Shown here: piece after piece, positions 17,278 to 25,000 of the stretch
How the letters are laid out: the number at the start of each line of letters is the position of its first letter
How positions within the stretch are numbered: position 1 is the first letter of the stretch
DNA from: Vreelandella sedimenti
Lineage (GTDB): Bacteria; Pseudomonadota; Gammaproteobacteria; Pseudomonadales; Halomonadaceae
NCBI RefSeq assembly: GCF_013416325.1
Contig: NZ_JACCGK010000001.1
Span: forward strand, 372,001 to 436,000
Direction: 5' to 3'
Length of the DNA stretch: 64,000 nt
The notes under the pieces: generated by a model
What the model was told of the DNA's origin: nothing
Database searches by the model: none
Seen by the model: the letters and a program-made list of their open reading frames with translations, nothing else
Program-made: the position numbers and the translations under genes

Positions 17278-18090
17278 TTAATGCCGCTGTGCGGCGCGCC
17301 AGCCTTGTATGGCCATACGCAGAAACAGCAGCGTCAAGGTCAAGATAATTAGCAGGGTAGAAATGGCCCCTACTACTGGGTCGACATTGTCCCGTAACCC
17401 GCTCCATATTTGACGAGGCAGGGTAATAACCTCCCAACTGGTGATGAACAGCGTTACGGCAATCTCTTCCCAGGAGAGAATGAAACAGAGCAGAAAAGTC
17501 GTCAGCATGGAGAGGCGCAGGTTAGGGAGCAACACCATCCAGGTGGTTTGCCACAGGCCAGCCCCCAAGTTGCGCGCCGCGAGTTCAATCCGTCGATCAA
17601 CCCTACTGATGGCGACCAACATGTTAATGACGCCGAAAGGAACGATCAGCAGCGTATGGGCGAGAATCACTCCGGGTAGAGAATCATACCCAAGGCCGGG
17701 GGCGATGCGCGAAACATTGGTAGTCATAAAGTAGAGCACCATAGCCGATACGACTGGGGGGACGATCAGCGGCAACATGCAGAGTCCGATCAGCCAGCGT
17801 GTCCACTTGTTATTGCGGTACCAAACAGCGATGACAAAAGCGGTAGATAGCAGGGTGGCCAGCAAAGCAGCTGAGATAGCAACGATAGCGCTATTCATGA
17901 TGCTGCCGATCCACTCCGATGAGTGGAACAGTGTAATGTAATGGCGTAGTGACCAGTCGCCCTCGGGCATCGACAGATAGCGCTTGCCGGTGAATGACAC
18001 GGGTATCACTGCCGCAAGGGGGAGCATTAAAAACCCCATAGTGATAAGCGCTAGGAGCTTGGCGAGCCAGCCGACCCGATAGATATTCAT
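17278..18090 (-). CDS. ABC transporter permease, PotC-like
   Basis: A 270-residue permease of the spermidine/putrescine-type group with about six membrane helices. The EAA loop is ELAARNLGAGLWQTTWMVLLPNLR. It follows the PotB-like permease by 10 bases and precedes the aldolase gene. Family assignment is clear; the PotABCD-like group also carries opines, amino acids, thiamine-like and other cationic or zwitterionic compounds, so polyamine transport should not be assumed. Confidence 0.88.
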   Translation of the reverse strand: MNIYRVGWLAKLLALITMGFLMLPLAAVIPVSFTGKRYLSMPEGDWSLRHYITLFHSSEWIGSIMNSAIVAISAALLATLLSTAFVIAVWYRNNKWTRWLIGLCMLPLIVPPVVSAMVLYFMTTNVSRIAPGLGYDSLPGVILAHTLLIVPFGVINMLVAISRVDRRIELAARNLGAGLWQTTWMVLLPNLRLSMLTTFLLCFILSWEEIAVTLFITSWEVITLPRQIWSGLRDNVDPVVGAISTLLIILTLTLLFLRMAIQGWRAAQRH

Positions 18091-18100
18091 AATGTTCTCC

Positions 18101-18937
18101 TCAACCGACTAGTCGCTCGACCCGCGAAAACCGCATAAGTAGCCACACCAATCCGGATACCAGTACCAGCATCAGTACGCACAAGGCGGCTCCAATTCCC
18201 CAGTTGTAGGTCTGAAACATCTGCAAGAAAACGTATTCCGCCGCCATCAATGTGCTACCACCACCAAGAATGGCGGGAATAATGAAAAAGCCCAGGCAGA
18301 ATACAAAGACCATAATGAAAGCACCTAGCAGCCCGGGCAGGGTTTGAGGCAGGAACACCGAAATGAATACCCGCAAACGTGAGGCGCCTAGACCGCGGGC
18401 GGCCAATAGCACTCGGTCATCAATCTGGCGCATCGAAGAGAGGAGTGGAAAGAAGGCAAAAGGCACCATGAAATGAACCATGGCAATGATTACTCCAAGA
18501 GTATTGCGGGTGAGCGCTAGTGGAGAGTCAATTAGCCCCAGATCCTGCAACCAACTATTTACTAATCCATTATTTCGCAGTGCTACGAGCCAGCCGAAAG
18601 TACGTACTAGTACCGATATAAAAAAAGGCAGGAAAATGCACAGCTCTACCCAGCGTTGCCATCGGGATGAGCTGTAAAGCCAGCAGTAGGCCATCAAAAA
18701 GGCCAGCAGTAGTGCACAGACCCCTACAATGGCGCACAGATGGAGAGTGCGCCATAGCACGGCGTGTATTGAAGGGTCGTTCGCCAGGCGTGCATAGTTA
18801 TCTACTCCTAGCTCCGGCAGCGTCACGCTCCAGGTGACGATGCCGGCAAAGGGGATCACATAGCAAAGCAGCAGTAGAATCGGCAGTGGCCACAACAACA
18901 GACGGTACTGCCAACGTTCGGGAAGGCGGGTAATCAT
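18101..18937 (-). CDS. ABC transporter permease, PotB-like
   Basis: A 278-residue permease with six predicted membrane helices. The cytoplasmic EAA loop reads LLAARGLGASRLRVFISVFLP. GAGG precedes the ATG at a long spacing of about 11 bases. It forms the heterodimeric channel with the PotC-like neighbour. The operon context, two Fe(II)/2-oxoglutarate oxygenases, an aldolase and a LysR regulator, says it imports a compound to be degraded. Confidence 0.88.
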   Translation of the reverse strand: MITRLPERWQYRLLLWPLPILLLLCYVIPFAGIVTWSVTLPELGVDNYARLANDPSIHAVLWRTLHLCAIVGVCALLLAFLMAYCWLYSSSRWQRWVELCIFLPFFISVLVRTFGWLVALRNNGLVNSWLQDLGLIDSPLALTRNTLGVIIAMVHFMVPFAFFPLLSSMRQIDDRVLLAARGLGASRLRVFISVFLPQTLPGLLGAFIMVFVFCLGFFIIPAILGGGSTLMAAEYVFLQMFQTYNWGIGAALCVLMLVLVSGLVWLLMRFSRVERLVG

Positions 18938-18959
18938 ATTTGCATGCCCTCACATAAAG

Positions 18960-20069
18960 TCAGGCACCAGTGCGTGACAGAAACTGGTCTAGTACGCTGC
19001 CGTAGTGATCGGCGTACCACTCAATGTCGAGCTTGAATTGGCGAGCAAGATTATCGACTGAACCACAGTTTAGTTCGATGAGTTCCTCGGGAATCAATGC
19101 CTCAGCAGCTGGGTTTGATGGGCCGTTACCTAGCAACTTGAGTAGCTCAATCTGACCTTCCGGTTCCAGTGCATGATTGATAAAGCGCATGGCGGGTTCT
19201 GAACCTGCTGGATTGTCGCCAAGGACTGCCCAACTGCTGGGAGTGACACAGGCATTATCATAGTGCCAGCCCACCCTGCCCTCCGTATCGCGTTCAAGCA
19301 CAATGGCACGGGTATTCCATATCTGTCCGATGCTGACTTCTCCATCGAGGAACAACTGCTGGCTTTCCGCGCCGGAGCCCCAATAAGCTAGAATGTGAGG
19401 GCGCAGCTCATCAATCTTGTCGAGTGCTCTTGCTACGTCGAGAGGGTAGAGATCCTCGACAGCGACACCATCGGCCAGCAGGGCAGCTTCGAGAACGCCA
19501 TTCATCCATTTGTACATGGTGCGCTTACCGGGGAAACGCTCAACATCCCAAAAGTCTGCCCAGGTTTGTGGGGCTGAATCGAAACGCTCCTTGTCCCAGG
19601 CGATAACATAGCTGTACAGGTAGCCCGCCACACCGAACTCTGTGGCAAACTCTTCATTCACTTTGCTTCGTTCAATGGTATTGAAGTCTAGTGGCCGCAT
19701 CAGTCCTTCACGGCCCAGGGTCAAGGAAGTAAACGGCTCAGCATCTACCACGTCCCAACTGGGGCGGCCTGAGGCTAGCTGGGCACGGATCGCCCCTTCT
19801 GTAGGGCCGCTGCCATCAATGCGCACCGGAATGCCGGTTTCGCGGGTAAAACTATCGGTCCAGGCTTGCCGATATGCATCGATAGCATCGCCGCCCCAGT
19901 TGACGATAATAACTGGGCGATCCTGTGCCCAGCCAATACCACTGCGCATGGCAAGCGGTAATGCCGCTAGCATACCCGCCGCCTTAAGAAAGCTACGGCG
20001 GTCGATTTGACCACGACGCGCCTTTTCGACAAGAAGCTCAATACAGTCCTGTTGATGTGTCCGATGCAT
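18960..20069 (-). CDS. ABC transporter binding protein, PotD-like, with Tat signal
   Basis: A 369-residue periplasmic binding protein of the spermidine/putrescine group. The N-terminus is long and carries a twin-arginine motif (DRRSFLKAAG, residues about 23-32) followed by a hydrophobic stretch and a cleavage near WAQD. Tat export of a binding protein implies folding before export. The mature part starts VIIVNWGGDAIDAYRQAW and contains SGPTEGAIRAQLASGRPSWDVVDAE. A GGAG site 9 bases upstream supports the start. The ligand is unknown; the acidic residues expected for polyamine binding are not obviously conserved, which favours a different substrate. Confidence 0.88.
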   Translation of the reverse strand: MHRTHQQDCIELLVEKARRGQIDRRSFLKAAGMLAALPLAMRSGIGWAQDRPVIIVNWGGDAIDAYRQAWTDSFTRETGIPVRIDGSGPTEGAIRAQLASGRPSWDVVDAEPFTSLTLGREGLMRPLDFNTIERSKVNEEFATEFGVAGYLYSYVIAWDKERFDSAPQTWADFWDVERFPGKRTMYKWMNGVLEAALLADGVAVEDLYPLDVARALDKIDELRPHILAYWGSGAESQQLFLDGEVSIGQIWNTRAIVLERDTEGRVGWHYDNACVTPSSWAVLGDNPAGSEPAMRFINHALEPEGQIELLKLLGNGPSNPAAEALIPEELIELNCGSVDNLARQFKLDIEWYADHYGSVLDQFLSRTGA

Positions 20070-20127
20070 GATGATTACTCCAGTGGGGCGATGCGCAAGT
20101 CACGCTGTAAGTCTGTGGGTAAAATAT

Positions 20128-21267
20128 TCAAGCCTCGATCACGATGCCGGCATCAACTGGCCAGTAAAGCCATAATGGGGTGCCTGGTGTGGCTCGAGCG
20201 GCCGGATGTGAGTTGGTAACGCTGGTGGTCAATACATGGCCCTGGGGGGTGCTAAGTGTCAGGTCGAAACTGTGGCCTTGGTAAGTGCGCTCCTGAAGCG
20301 TGGCCATCAGGCAGTTGCCGCCATTACTCGCGGCTTCTTTATAGCTAAGGGCAATACTCAGTTGTTCGGGGCGGATGCCTAGCATCAGGTTGTTGTGAGG
20401 AATATGGCGTAGGTTGTTCGCTGTCAACAGGGTACCTTCGAACTGGCCGCTGACACGCTGCCCGGAGCGTTTGGGATGGCTTAGCGGCAATAAGTTCATA
20501 CGGCCTAGAAACTCTGCAACAAAGCGGTCATGAGGCCGGTTGTAAAGGCGTTCTGGTGTATCAAGTTGAGCCAAGCGACCTTTATTGAAGATGGCTATAC
20601 GCGATGAAAGGGCAAGTGCCTCACTCTGGTCATGGGTTACGAAGACAAAGGTGGTACCCATTTCCTGGTGTATACGTTTCATTTCCTCTTGCAACTGGCC
20701 GCGCAGGTTTTTATCTAGCGCCGAAAATGGCTCGTCAAGCAGCAGCATCTCTGGCTCAAAGACCAGTGCCCTAGCCAACGCTACCCTTTGCTGCTGACCA
20801 CCGGAGAGAGTGTGCGGCTTCTTGTGAGCATGCTCGCTCAGACCCACGGTCTCCAGCATGTGCTTCACTCGCTGGCGTCGGTTAGCGGCAGCTACGCCAC
20901 GAATACGTAACGGAAAGGCGACATTGTCCGCAACGCTCATATGCGGAAACAGTGCATAGCCTTGAAATACCATGCCAAAGTTACGCTTTTCGGCTGGCCG
21001 CTGAGTGAGGTCTTGTCCCGCTCTGGTCAGACGTCCGGCAGAGGGAGTGCTGAAGCCTGCCAGAATCATCAGTAGGGTAGTTTTACCAGACCCAGAGGGG
21101 CCGAGTAAGGTTAGAAATTCGCCCCGTTGGACATCAATGAAAATATCGTCGAGAGCCAGAAAACTTCCAAAACGCTTCTGAATGCCCTGTATGTTAATTT
21201 GTACGTCACCATGCTGAGCCGTGTCGCTAATTAGCTCGTGAGTGGGTGACTGGGAAAGGCTATTCAT
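20128..21267 (-). CDS. ABC transporter ATPase, PotA-like
   Basis: A 379-residue ATPase with Walker A GPSGSGKTT, signature LSGGQQQRVALARA, Walker B MLLLDEPFSALD, and a C-terminal TOBE domain (GIRPEQLSIAL). ATG 21267 was chosen because CAGGAG lies 6 bases upstream; the frame is open to an ATG seven codons earlier that lacks a site. It is the fourth gene of the operon and energises the PotB/PotC-like channel encoded downstream. Confidence 0.9.
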   Translation of the reverse strand: MNSLSQSPTHELISDTAQHGDVQINIQGIQKRFGSFLALDDIFIDVQRGEFLTLLGPSGSGKTTLLMILAGFSTPSAGRLTRAGQDLTQRPAEKRNFGMVFQGYALFPHMSVADNVAFPLRIRGVAAANRRQRVKHMLETVGLSEHAHKKPHTLSGGQQQRVALARALVFEPEMLLLDEPFSALDKNLRGQLQEEMKRIHQEMGTTFVFVTHDQSEALALSSRIAIFNKGRLAQLDTPERLYNRPHDRFVAEFLGRMNLLPLSHPKRSGQRVSGQFEGTLLTANNLRHIPHNNLMLGIRPEQLSIALSYKEAASNGGNCLMATLQERTYQGHSFDLTLSTPQGHVLTTSVTNSHPAARATPGTPLWLYWPVDAGIVIEA

Positions 21268-21306
21268 GACGGCTCCTGAGCGGTTCAAGGGAATAACGTT
21301 GATGTA

Positions 21307-22083
21307 TTAGCCTGCAAAGCCCGTACCAGGATTGGGCGGTAGCGCCAAGGAAGAGGCAGAAGTATCAGAGAGGTGTCTGGAAATGCCAGAATAGTGTTCT
21401 TCCAGTCGCCATCCAGAGGGGAGTATTTTCCCCTGCTGATTACACAGGCTAAGGGACTGTCCTTCACGCCAGGGCAGAGTCGAGTGACGAATCAGGAAGT
21501 TGCTGTTAGCGCCATACTCGGCATAGGAAATCTCGCAGTTAAGCAGGGTCTGGGCGTCTTGTGATGATTCACGCAGCAGGTTGGCAAGGGGAAGAGGTGG
21601 CAGGACAAGCGAACGGCGTTCAATCAGCATGGCAAAGGCATCTATGACCAGCAGACGTGCATGCCCATCTTCACGAAGCCAAACATGTATATCTGGATCT
21701 TTAGGCGTTAAGCGGTGCCACTCTTCTTCGTAAGCACCGGATGGAGCGCGTTCGATTATGCAGCTATCGCGCAACTCGATGTCGCCAGGTTCCGGGAAGT
21801 CGACTACTGGTTGATAGCCCCATTCGCGCTGCCAAACTGCTTGCCCATCAAGGTAATGACAGTGCCCAGTAGCCCCCTGCTGGTGCGCCAGAGCGAGATC
21901 ATCATCGCGGGACGCACCAAGACGCGTCACTATAGGCCGAGTTGTCGCGATACGCAGATCTCCATAGCAGCTTAGCCCTTGTAGCCAGAACACTCTGCTT
22001 GAGGTATCACGACTACCGTCGCTATAGTCGATACGTGTTCGTTGCCAAACGCCTCTTAGCCAGTCGGGTACGGTTGCGTTCAT
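21307..22083 (-). CDS. Uncharacterised protein in the oxygenase/ABC operon
   Basis: A 258-residue cytosolic protein without signal peptide or membrane segment. I do not recognise a named family with confidence. It starts PDWLRGVWQRTRIDYSDGS, and the repeated alternation of short hydrophobic and polar stretches with many Trp, Tyr and Asp residues suggests a beta-rich, possibly lipocalin-like barrel. The ATG overlaps the upstream oxygenase stop as ATGA, so it is translationally coupled to that enzyme. A substrate-binding or accessory enzymatic role on the oxidised compound is a guess from context. Confidence 0.75.
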   Translation of the reverse strand: MNATVPDWLRGVWQRTRIDYSDGSRDTSSRVFWLQGLSCYGDLRIATTRPIVTRLGASRDDDLALAHQQGATGHCHYLDGQAVWQREWGYQPVVDFPEPGDIELRDSCIIERAPSGAYEEEWHRLTPKDPDIHVWLREDGHARLLVIDAFAMLIERRSLVLPPLPLANLLRESSQDAQTLLNCEISYAEYGANSNFLIRHSTLPWREGQSLSLCNQQGKILPSGWRLEEHYSGISRHLSDTSASSLALPPNPGTGFAG

Positions 22084-23108
22084 ACTCCTGCACCGCTGGT
22101 TTTCTGACGATGAGCATTGGTAGCATCCAGTCGCCCAACTAAATGTTCACCGGCAAAAGTATCGGGATAATGGGGGGGATTATCGGAACTTGAGCAGTGA
22201 GGTAAACAACTGACCAATGTGTGGTAATTGCAGCCACAGAAAAAGGGCATCGAGTAGCGCTCGTTGCTGGAGCGGTTATAAACACGATGAATGGTGGATG
22301 CAAAGCGGTCATTGGTCCAGCGCGCCATCATGTCACCGATATTGACGACAAAAGTACCCTCAATGGGGGGCACAGCGATCCAGTCTCCAGCAGCATTACG
22401 GGCTTCTAAACCTCCGTTGTTATCCTGAGCGAGCAGTGTTAGGCATTCGTAATCGCTGTGCGCGCCGATACCCACTCGGGGCTCACCTTCGTGTGCGGGA
22501 TAACGAATCAGGTTAAGTTGCGCCATAGGCTTGTCGATTTTGTCATCGAAAAAGTATTCGTCGATGCCAATAGCCAGGGCGAACAGTCGGAAAAGCTCCT
22601 TCGATAGCGCCGACATTTCCTGATAATAACTGTAAATATTTTCGCGAAATCCAGGTAGATCACGGGGCCAAGTATTCGGACCGTACATGATGATGCCGTT
22701 AATAAAATCTGGATCATCAGCCGGTAGCTCAAGCCCAATCTTGAATACTTCTTTACTATCTGCAGCGTAGGCATCAAGTGTCTCTTCACCAATCCCTAGA
22801 TATCCCCTATGGTTTGGTAGCTTGCTGATATGGATCTCATTTTTGCGCTCTAGAGGCAGCGCAAAAAAACGCTTTGCCTCTGCCCATGCTGCCGAGATCT
22901 TGTCACTGTTGACACCGTGGTTCGCAACATAGAAAAAGCCTATTTTTTCACAGGCAAGACCGATTTCATCAGCCACCGCTTGTCGTGAAGAAGGCGTAGC
23001 ATCGGGGCCGATAGCGGGGGCAAGATCAATGACGGGTACCGCTGTAAAGTGGCGACCTTTTTCTCGAGCCAAGCGATCAGGGTTTGGTGCATATGTTGAA
23101 TTAGGCAT
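22080..23108 (-). CDS. Fe(II)/2-oxoglutarate-dependent oxygenase, isopenicillin N synthase-like
   Basis: A 342-residue oxygenase of the IPNS/2OG group: an N-terminal DIOX_N-like region (VPVIDLAPAIG, KIGFFYVANHGV) and a C-terminal jelly-roll core. Iron ligands are seen as HSD (GIGAHSDYECLTLL) and the distal His in ASTIHRVYN, with the RYSMPFF block holding the Arg and Ser that hold 2-oxoglutarate. The ATG overlaps the stop of the preceding oxygenase gene (TAATG) and has AGGA upstream. These enzymes hydroxylate, desaturate or cyclise small substrates; here it acts in a catabolic operon on an unknown compound. Confidence 0.9.
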   Translation of the reverse strand: MPNSTYAPNPDRLAREKGRHFTAVPVIDLAPAIGPDATPSSRQAVADEIGLACEKIGFFYVANHGVNSDKISAAWAEAKRFFALPLERKNEIHISKLPNHRGYLGIGEETLDAYAADSKEVFKIGLELPADDPDFINGIIMYGPNTWPRDLPGFRENIYSYYQEMSALSKELFRLFALAIGIDEYFFDDKIDKPMAQLNLIRYPAHEGEPRVGIGAHSDYECLTLLAQDNNGGLEARNAAGDWIAVPPIEGTFVVNIGDMMARWTNDRFASTIHRVYNRSSNERYSMPFFCGCNYHTLVSCLPHCSSSDNPPHYPDTFAGEHLVGRLDATNAHRQKTSGAGV

Positions 23109-23932
23109 TAAAAAATCCTCGGGAAGGTGGAACAAGCCAGCGGTGCGCCGGGTATCAAACCATCACCCTTGATCGGCGGTGCGAGGTCGCTTGCTATTTC
23201 AATGTAATGCGCATCATCCCCCGCCCAGCATGTCGACAGTACTCGGCGGGGATGGGGGAGTGGGTTGCCAGGAGCTCGATGTAGTGTACGCGCGTGAAAC
23301 GCAAGGCAGTCCCCAGGTTGTAGAGACCAACTGACGATATCCTCGTCACTACAGCAGAGAGCGATATCCGGCACTTCTGGGCGGCCATCGCGGCTACCAT
23401 CAAAAGAGCTTTCATCGGCGAAAGGCACGGCAGCATAGAGAGTGTTCCAGCGATGAGAGCCGCGTACGAACTCAAGCGTATTGGCTGAACTGACAGCATC
23501 TAGAGGAGCCCAAATCGTCAATGCTTGGTCACCACCTACGCACCAATAAGATTGATCTTGATGCCAAGGTGTCGGCTTGCTGGAACCAGCATCCTTAACG
23601 AGCAAGAAGTCATGATAAAAGGTCACACTCTGAGAATTCATCAGATGACCGGCTAAACTCGCCAGCGGGCCGTCAAAGGCGAACTCACAAAAGCTAGGCC
23701 AGCGTTGCCAGAGCATGACATCACCGAAGAAAAAACCGGGCGCATTAGGGGGGCCAAAACGGAAGTGGTGAGGGCCGCCCTGTTCGATAGCGTCGCGGGT
23801 GCCTTCTTTGAGCCGAGTAAGCCAGCTTTCATTCAGAACATTACGTAGGCAAATAACCCCATCCTGTAAATACTGGTCAAACACACGAGGATCATCGGGA
23901 GTAAAGTCCTGTTCTGTGCTGTTAGCTTGCAT
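23108..23932 (-). CDS. Phytanoyl-CoA dioxygenase (PhyH)-family oxygenase
   Basis: A 274-residue Fe(II)/2OG oxygenase of the PhyH family, which also holds ectoine hydroxylase and the phosphonate hydroxylase PhnY. The iron ligands HQD (TPWHQDQSYW) and the distal His (HARTLHRAPGN), and the 2OG arginine in PHPRRVLSTCW, are visible. ATG 23932 has GAGAGG about 6 bases upstream and is preferred over an upstream ATG at 23947. It is the first gene of the eight-gene operon, divergent from the LysR gene. Nothing in the neighbourhood indicates ectoine or phosphonate metabolism. Confidence 0.9.
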   Translation of the reverse strand: MQANSTEQDFTPDDPRVFDQYLQDGVICLRNVLNESWLTRLKEGTRDAIEQGGPHHFRFGPPNAPGFFFGDVMLWQRWPSFCEFAFDGPLASLAGHLMNSQSVTFYHDFLLVKDAGSSKPTPWHQDQSYWCVGGDQALTIWAPLDAVSSANTLEFVRGSHRWNTLYAAVPFADESSFDGSRDGRPEVPDIALCCSDEDIVSWSLQPGDCLAFHARTLHRAPGNPLPHPRRVLSTCWAGDDAHYIEIASDLAPPIKGDGLIPGAPLACSTFPRIF

Positions 23933-24035
23933 GACAACCTCTCTCAAATTCGATGTGCCGATAACTTTTAGGTTGGCAAAAGATAGTTGATAATAAAATT
24001 CATATTTTTTGTCTTTTTATGTGAGAAAAATTGTT
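23933..24035. promoter_or_regulatory. Divergent promoter region, oxygenase operon / LysR gene
   Basis: This AT-rich 103-base gap separates the first oxygenase gene from the LysR gene and must hold both promoters. TTGGCAAAAGATAGTTGATAA-type AT-rich sequence around 23972-24000 is a plausible LysR-binding stretch, but no unique T-N11-A palindrome stands out. Confidence 0.4.
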
Positions 24036-24947
24036 ATGAGACGAGCGTTACCTCCCTTGAATGCGTTACGTGCCTTCGAAGCGGTGGCGCGCCTGCAGAG
24101 TGTTAAGCTTGCTGCAGAAGAACTGCACGTAACTCACGGGGCGGTAAGCCATCAGCTAAAAATGCTTGAAGAATCTCTGGGGATGGTGCTGTTCCACCGC
24201 GATCGCCGCCAACTTCGGCTCAATCAGACAGGACTGGTTTACTCGCGTCAGGTGCGAGAGGCTCTGCGCCTATTGGCAGAAAGCACCATAAAGCTGGGGC
24301 TGCCCAGTGTTGAAGGAAGACTGCAGATCATCTGTGCACCTACCCTGGCCACTAAATGGCTGGCCCATCAGTTGAAAGCCTTTCGCAGTGCCTTTCCAGA
24401 TATCGATCTGACTGTTATGCCGCAGAACCTTGATGATGAGGGGATAGCCACTAGCGACTATGACGTGGCGGTGGTTTATGGACATGGTGAATGGGAGCGC
24501 AAGCACGTTAAACTGTTGGCCAACTTCAATATGACACCGGTCTGTCATCCTCACTTTTTTTCTACCTACGACCAACCCCATCAGGTCAGCGAGCTTCGTG
24601 GAAGCTGGCTGCTGCATGAAGATGATGGCGGTAACTGGAAACGCTGGTTGGCTAGGGTGGGCGCTGATTCTCATGATTTGAGAAGAAGTACTCACTTGGG
24701 AGGAGCCCATCTGACACTCGAGGCGGCTGCGTCAGGCTTCGGTGTCGCGCTGGGAGATCGGATAGTTTGCGCGCAGGATTTTGCCCGTGGTCATCTGGTG
24801 CGCTTATTCGACGCTGAAGTGCCAGCGCCAAACGCCTATTATTTGGTCTGCTCGCCACACCGGCTGAACGAGCCACGTATCCTTCTATTTTGTGACTGGA
24901 TACAGGCGCGTATCGAACGCACCTTGGCCGTAAAACAAACTCCATAA
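24036..24947 (+). CDS. LysR-family regulator, GcvA-like
   Basis: A 303-residue LysR regulator with the GcvA-type N-terminus RRALPPLNALRAFEAVARL and a helix-turn-helix near residues 20-45 (VKLAAEELHVTHGAVSHQLKML). The effector domain shows the GcvA-like pattern DYDVAVVYGHGEW and GVALGDRIV. The ATG at 24036 starts the typical N-terminus; the open frame to a TTG at 24009 was rejected. It faces the eight-gene oxygenase/ABC operon and is almost certainly its regulator. It converges with the sigma-54 activator gene downstream. Confidence 0.92.
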   Translation: MRRALPPLNALRAFEAVARLQSVKLAAEELHVTHGAVSHQLKMLEESLGMVLFHRDRRQLRLNQTGLVYSRQVREALRLLAESTIKLGLPSVEGRLQIICAPTLATKWLAHQLKAFRSAFPDIDLTVMPQNLDDEGIATSDYDVAVVYGHGEWERKHVKLLANFNMTPVCHPHFFSTYDQPHQVSELRGSWLLHEDDGGNWKRWLARVGADSHDLRRSTHLGGAHLTLEAAASGFGVALGDRIVCAQDFARGHLVRLFDAEVPAPNAYYLVCSPHRLNEPRILLFCDWIQARIERTLAVKQTP

Positions 24948-25000
24948 ATACAAATTGATGAACTTGAATCACAGGTGTTACGCCAATTTGATAGGCTAGA

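Noticed and set aside
16489..21267. Assignment of the ABC importer as a polyamine transporter
   Set aside because: Subunits match the PotABCD group, but that group carries many substrates and the operon enzymes do not fit polyamine breakdown.
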